Notes under the pieces: generated by a model
Seen by the model: only the letters and a program-made list of their open reading frames with translations
The model's database searches: none
Told to the model about the DNA's origin: nothing
In this document: positions 13,354 through 14,211 of the stretch, piece after piece
How positions within the stretch are numbered: position 1 is the stretch's first letter
Layout of the letters: every line of letters starts with the position of its first letter
Source of the DNA: DATADD01 sp036258675
GTDB lineage: Bacteria > Actinomycetota > CADDZG01 > WHSQ01
Length of the DNA: 14,211 nucleotides
Reading direction: 5' to 3'
Assembly: GCA_036258675.1 (NCBI GenBank)
Contig: DATADD010000218.1
Location: 1-14,211, forward strand
Translations under genes and position numbers: made by a program

Positions 13354-13998
13354 GTGGCGACGACGGAGGCGACGGCGCAGGACGCGCCCGGCGGGTCCCG
13401 GCCTCGCCGTCGCCGTCTGCTCGGCGAGATCCCGGTCCTCGTCGTCGCCGCGGTCCTGATCGCGTTGGTGATCAAGACCTTCCTGCTGCAGGCCTTCTAC
13501 ATCCCGTCGGGGTCGATGCAGCCGACCCTGCGCGAGGGCGACCGCGTCCTCGTGGAGAAGGTCGCCTACCGCTTCGACGAGCCCGAGCGGGGTGACGTGA
13601 TCGTGTTCGAGCGCGCCGTAGCGGCGCCCGCCCTGGAGCCCGCGGAGAGGGGTCTGTGGGGCCGCATCGTGGATTCGGTACGGGGCCTGTTCGGATGGCC
13701 GACCGGAACAAGGCGCGACTTCATCAAACGGGTCGTCGCGGTCGGGGGCGACACCGTGGAGGCGCGCGGGGGCGCCGTGTACGTGAACGGCAGCCTCGTG
13801 GACGAGCCCTACCTCACGGCGGGCACGCAGACGTCCTCGTTCCCCGCCCTCCGCGTCCCCGATGGGACCGTCTTCGTCATGGGGGACAACCGCTCGGATT
13901 CGAGGGACTCGCGCTCCTTCGGCGCGGTCACGCTCGACGACGTCGTCGGCCGGGCCTTCCTCCTCGTCTGGCCGCCCAGAGACTTCGCGACCCTCTAA
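13354..13998 (+). CDS. lepB: Signal peptidase I
   Basis: LepB cleaves signal peptides from exported proteins at the outer face of the membrane. The 214-residue protein has a short basic cytoplasmic tail (to about residue 23), one membrane helix (about 26-47), then the catalytic domain. The nucleophile S54 is in IPSGSMQPTL, the general base K125 in RDFIKRVVAVGGD, and the conserved MGDNRSDSRDSRSFG box lies near the C-terminus. The single amino-terminal anchor is typical of Gram-positive types. The GTG start is supported by GGGGGAGGA six bases upstream or closer. Following rplS is the common arrangement. Its natural clients would include the secreted PKD protein in this window. Confidence 0.96.
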   Translation: MATTEATAQDAPGGSRPRRRRLLGEIPVLVVAAVLIALVIKTFLLQAFYIPSGSMQPTLREGDRVLVEKVAYRFDEPERGDVIVFERAVAAPALEPAERGLWGRIVDSVRGLFGWPTGTRRDFIKRVVAVGGDTVEARGGAVYVNGSLVDEPYLTAGTQTSSFPALRVPDGTVFVMGDNRSDSRDSRSFGAVTLDDVVGRAFLLVWPPRDFATL

Positions 13999-14001
13999 CC
14001 T
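13996..14001 (+). promoter_or_regulatory. Candidate -10 box (TAACCT) overlapping the lepB stop, leaderless
   Basis: TAACCT begins with the TAA stop codon of lepB and ends seven bases before the ATG at 14009. The predicted transcription start is at about 14008, giving a leaderless message. The bases before the ATG (TCGTCGC) contain no ribosome binding site. This matches the geometry at gatC, aspC and serA. Confidence 0.5.
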
Positions 14002-14008
14002 TCGTCGC

Positions 14009-14211
14009 ATGCGCACCGTGCGGGACATCGCGCGGGACCTGGGGGTCAGCTCCGACGAGGTCCTCGACCGCCTGCGCCGCCTCGGGACCCCCGCGGCCGG
14101 CGACCTGTCGCTCGTCGACCCCCGCGTGGCGGCGCGCCTGCGAACCGCCACGGCCACGCTCTCCGCCGCCGGGGAGCGCGCCGCGGTGCGGAAGGCCCCG
14201 CCGCCTCCTCC
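14009..14211 (+). CDS. N-terminal fragment of a protein with an IF-2-N-like domain
   Basis: 67 codons are visible before the window ends. The first 50 residues (TVRDIARDLGVSSDEVLDRLRRLG and on to about VAARLR) resemble the small N-terminal helical domain of bacterial translation initiation factor IF-2, in which a helix with xxELAKELGV is followed by SSKEVLxxLxxLG. After it the chain turns Ala-rich and then into a proline run at the edge, as in the long variable linker of actinobacterial IF-2. It could be infB, but similar N-terminal modules and helix-turn-helix starts occur in other proteins, and infB usually follows nusA, not lepB, so I withhold the symbol. The ATG is the first in frame after the lepB stop. 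Confidence 0.6.
   Translation, partial: MRTVRDIARDLGVSSDEVLDRLRRLGTPAAGDLSLVDPRVAARLRTATATLSAAGERAAVRKAPPPP

Overview
The window is very GC-rich, protein-dense DNA with frequent GTG starts (plus one probable TTG), 4-base overlaps between consecutive genes, and tRNA genes without an encoded CCA end. The SerC is of the type seen in Mycobacterium, the SerA is 528 aa with the long C-terminal regulatory part, and there is a secreted PKD-type protein next to a single-pass membrane protein. Together these point to a member of the Actinomycetota, probably outside the well-studied orders. I cannot place it to class from sequence reading alone. No mobile element, CRISPR array, rRNA or phage gene was seen.

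Layout. Positions 1-253 (minus) hold the start of an unrecognised proline-rich gene cut by the window edge. It is divergent from a plus-strand operon gatC-gatA-gatB plus an SRPBCC-domain gene (352-4057). That operon meets, tail to tail with a 4-base shared stop, a minus-strand block. Read from right to left, the block is an aspartate-type aminotransferase (7604-6405), two half-length TauE/SafE transporter genes (6398-5635), a 133-bp spacer with three inverted repeats, a single-pass membrane protein (5501-4875) and a secreted PKD-domain protein (4878-4054). Divergent from the aminotransferase are serC, then serA-ilvE-gltX on the plus strand, tRNA-Gln(CTG), tRNA-Glu(CTC), rplS, lepB and the first 67 codons of a gene with an IF-2-N-like domain.

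How the genes fit together. The window holds most of the indirect route to Gln-tRNA(Gln): glutamyl-tRNA synthetase, the GatCAB amidotransferase, and the tRNA-Gln and tRNA-Glu genes. The tRNA-Gln carries the U1-A72 pair that GatCAB is known to read; the tRNA-Glu does not. The three aminotransferases (AspC, SerC, IlvE) normally use glutamate as a donor or product, and SerA-SerC form two steps of serine synthesis, so the region is centred on glutamate.

Main oddities. (1) gltX, expected to be essential, is broken: about 40 conserved residues are missing and the frame shifts at about 11668. (2) Four transcription-unit first genes (gatC, aspC, serA and the IF2_N-like gene) have a TANNNT -10 hexamer 6-8 bases before the start codon, and three of them lack a usable ribosome binding site, while downstream genes have good ones; this suggests leaderless mRNAs. 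(3) The TauE/SafE transporter is encoded as two separate half-proteins. (4) A perfect 16-bp palindrome overlaps the second half-transporter's stop codon. (5) serC may start at an ACG codon. I found no clearly new multi-gene system; the window looks like a core-metabolism and translation region with these unusual details.
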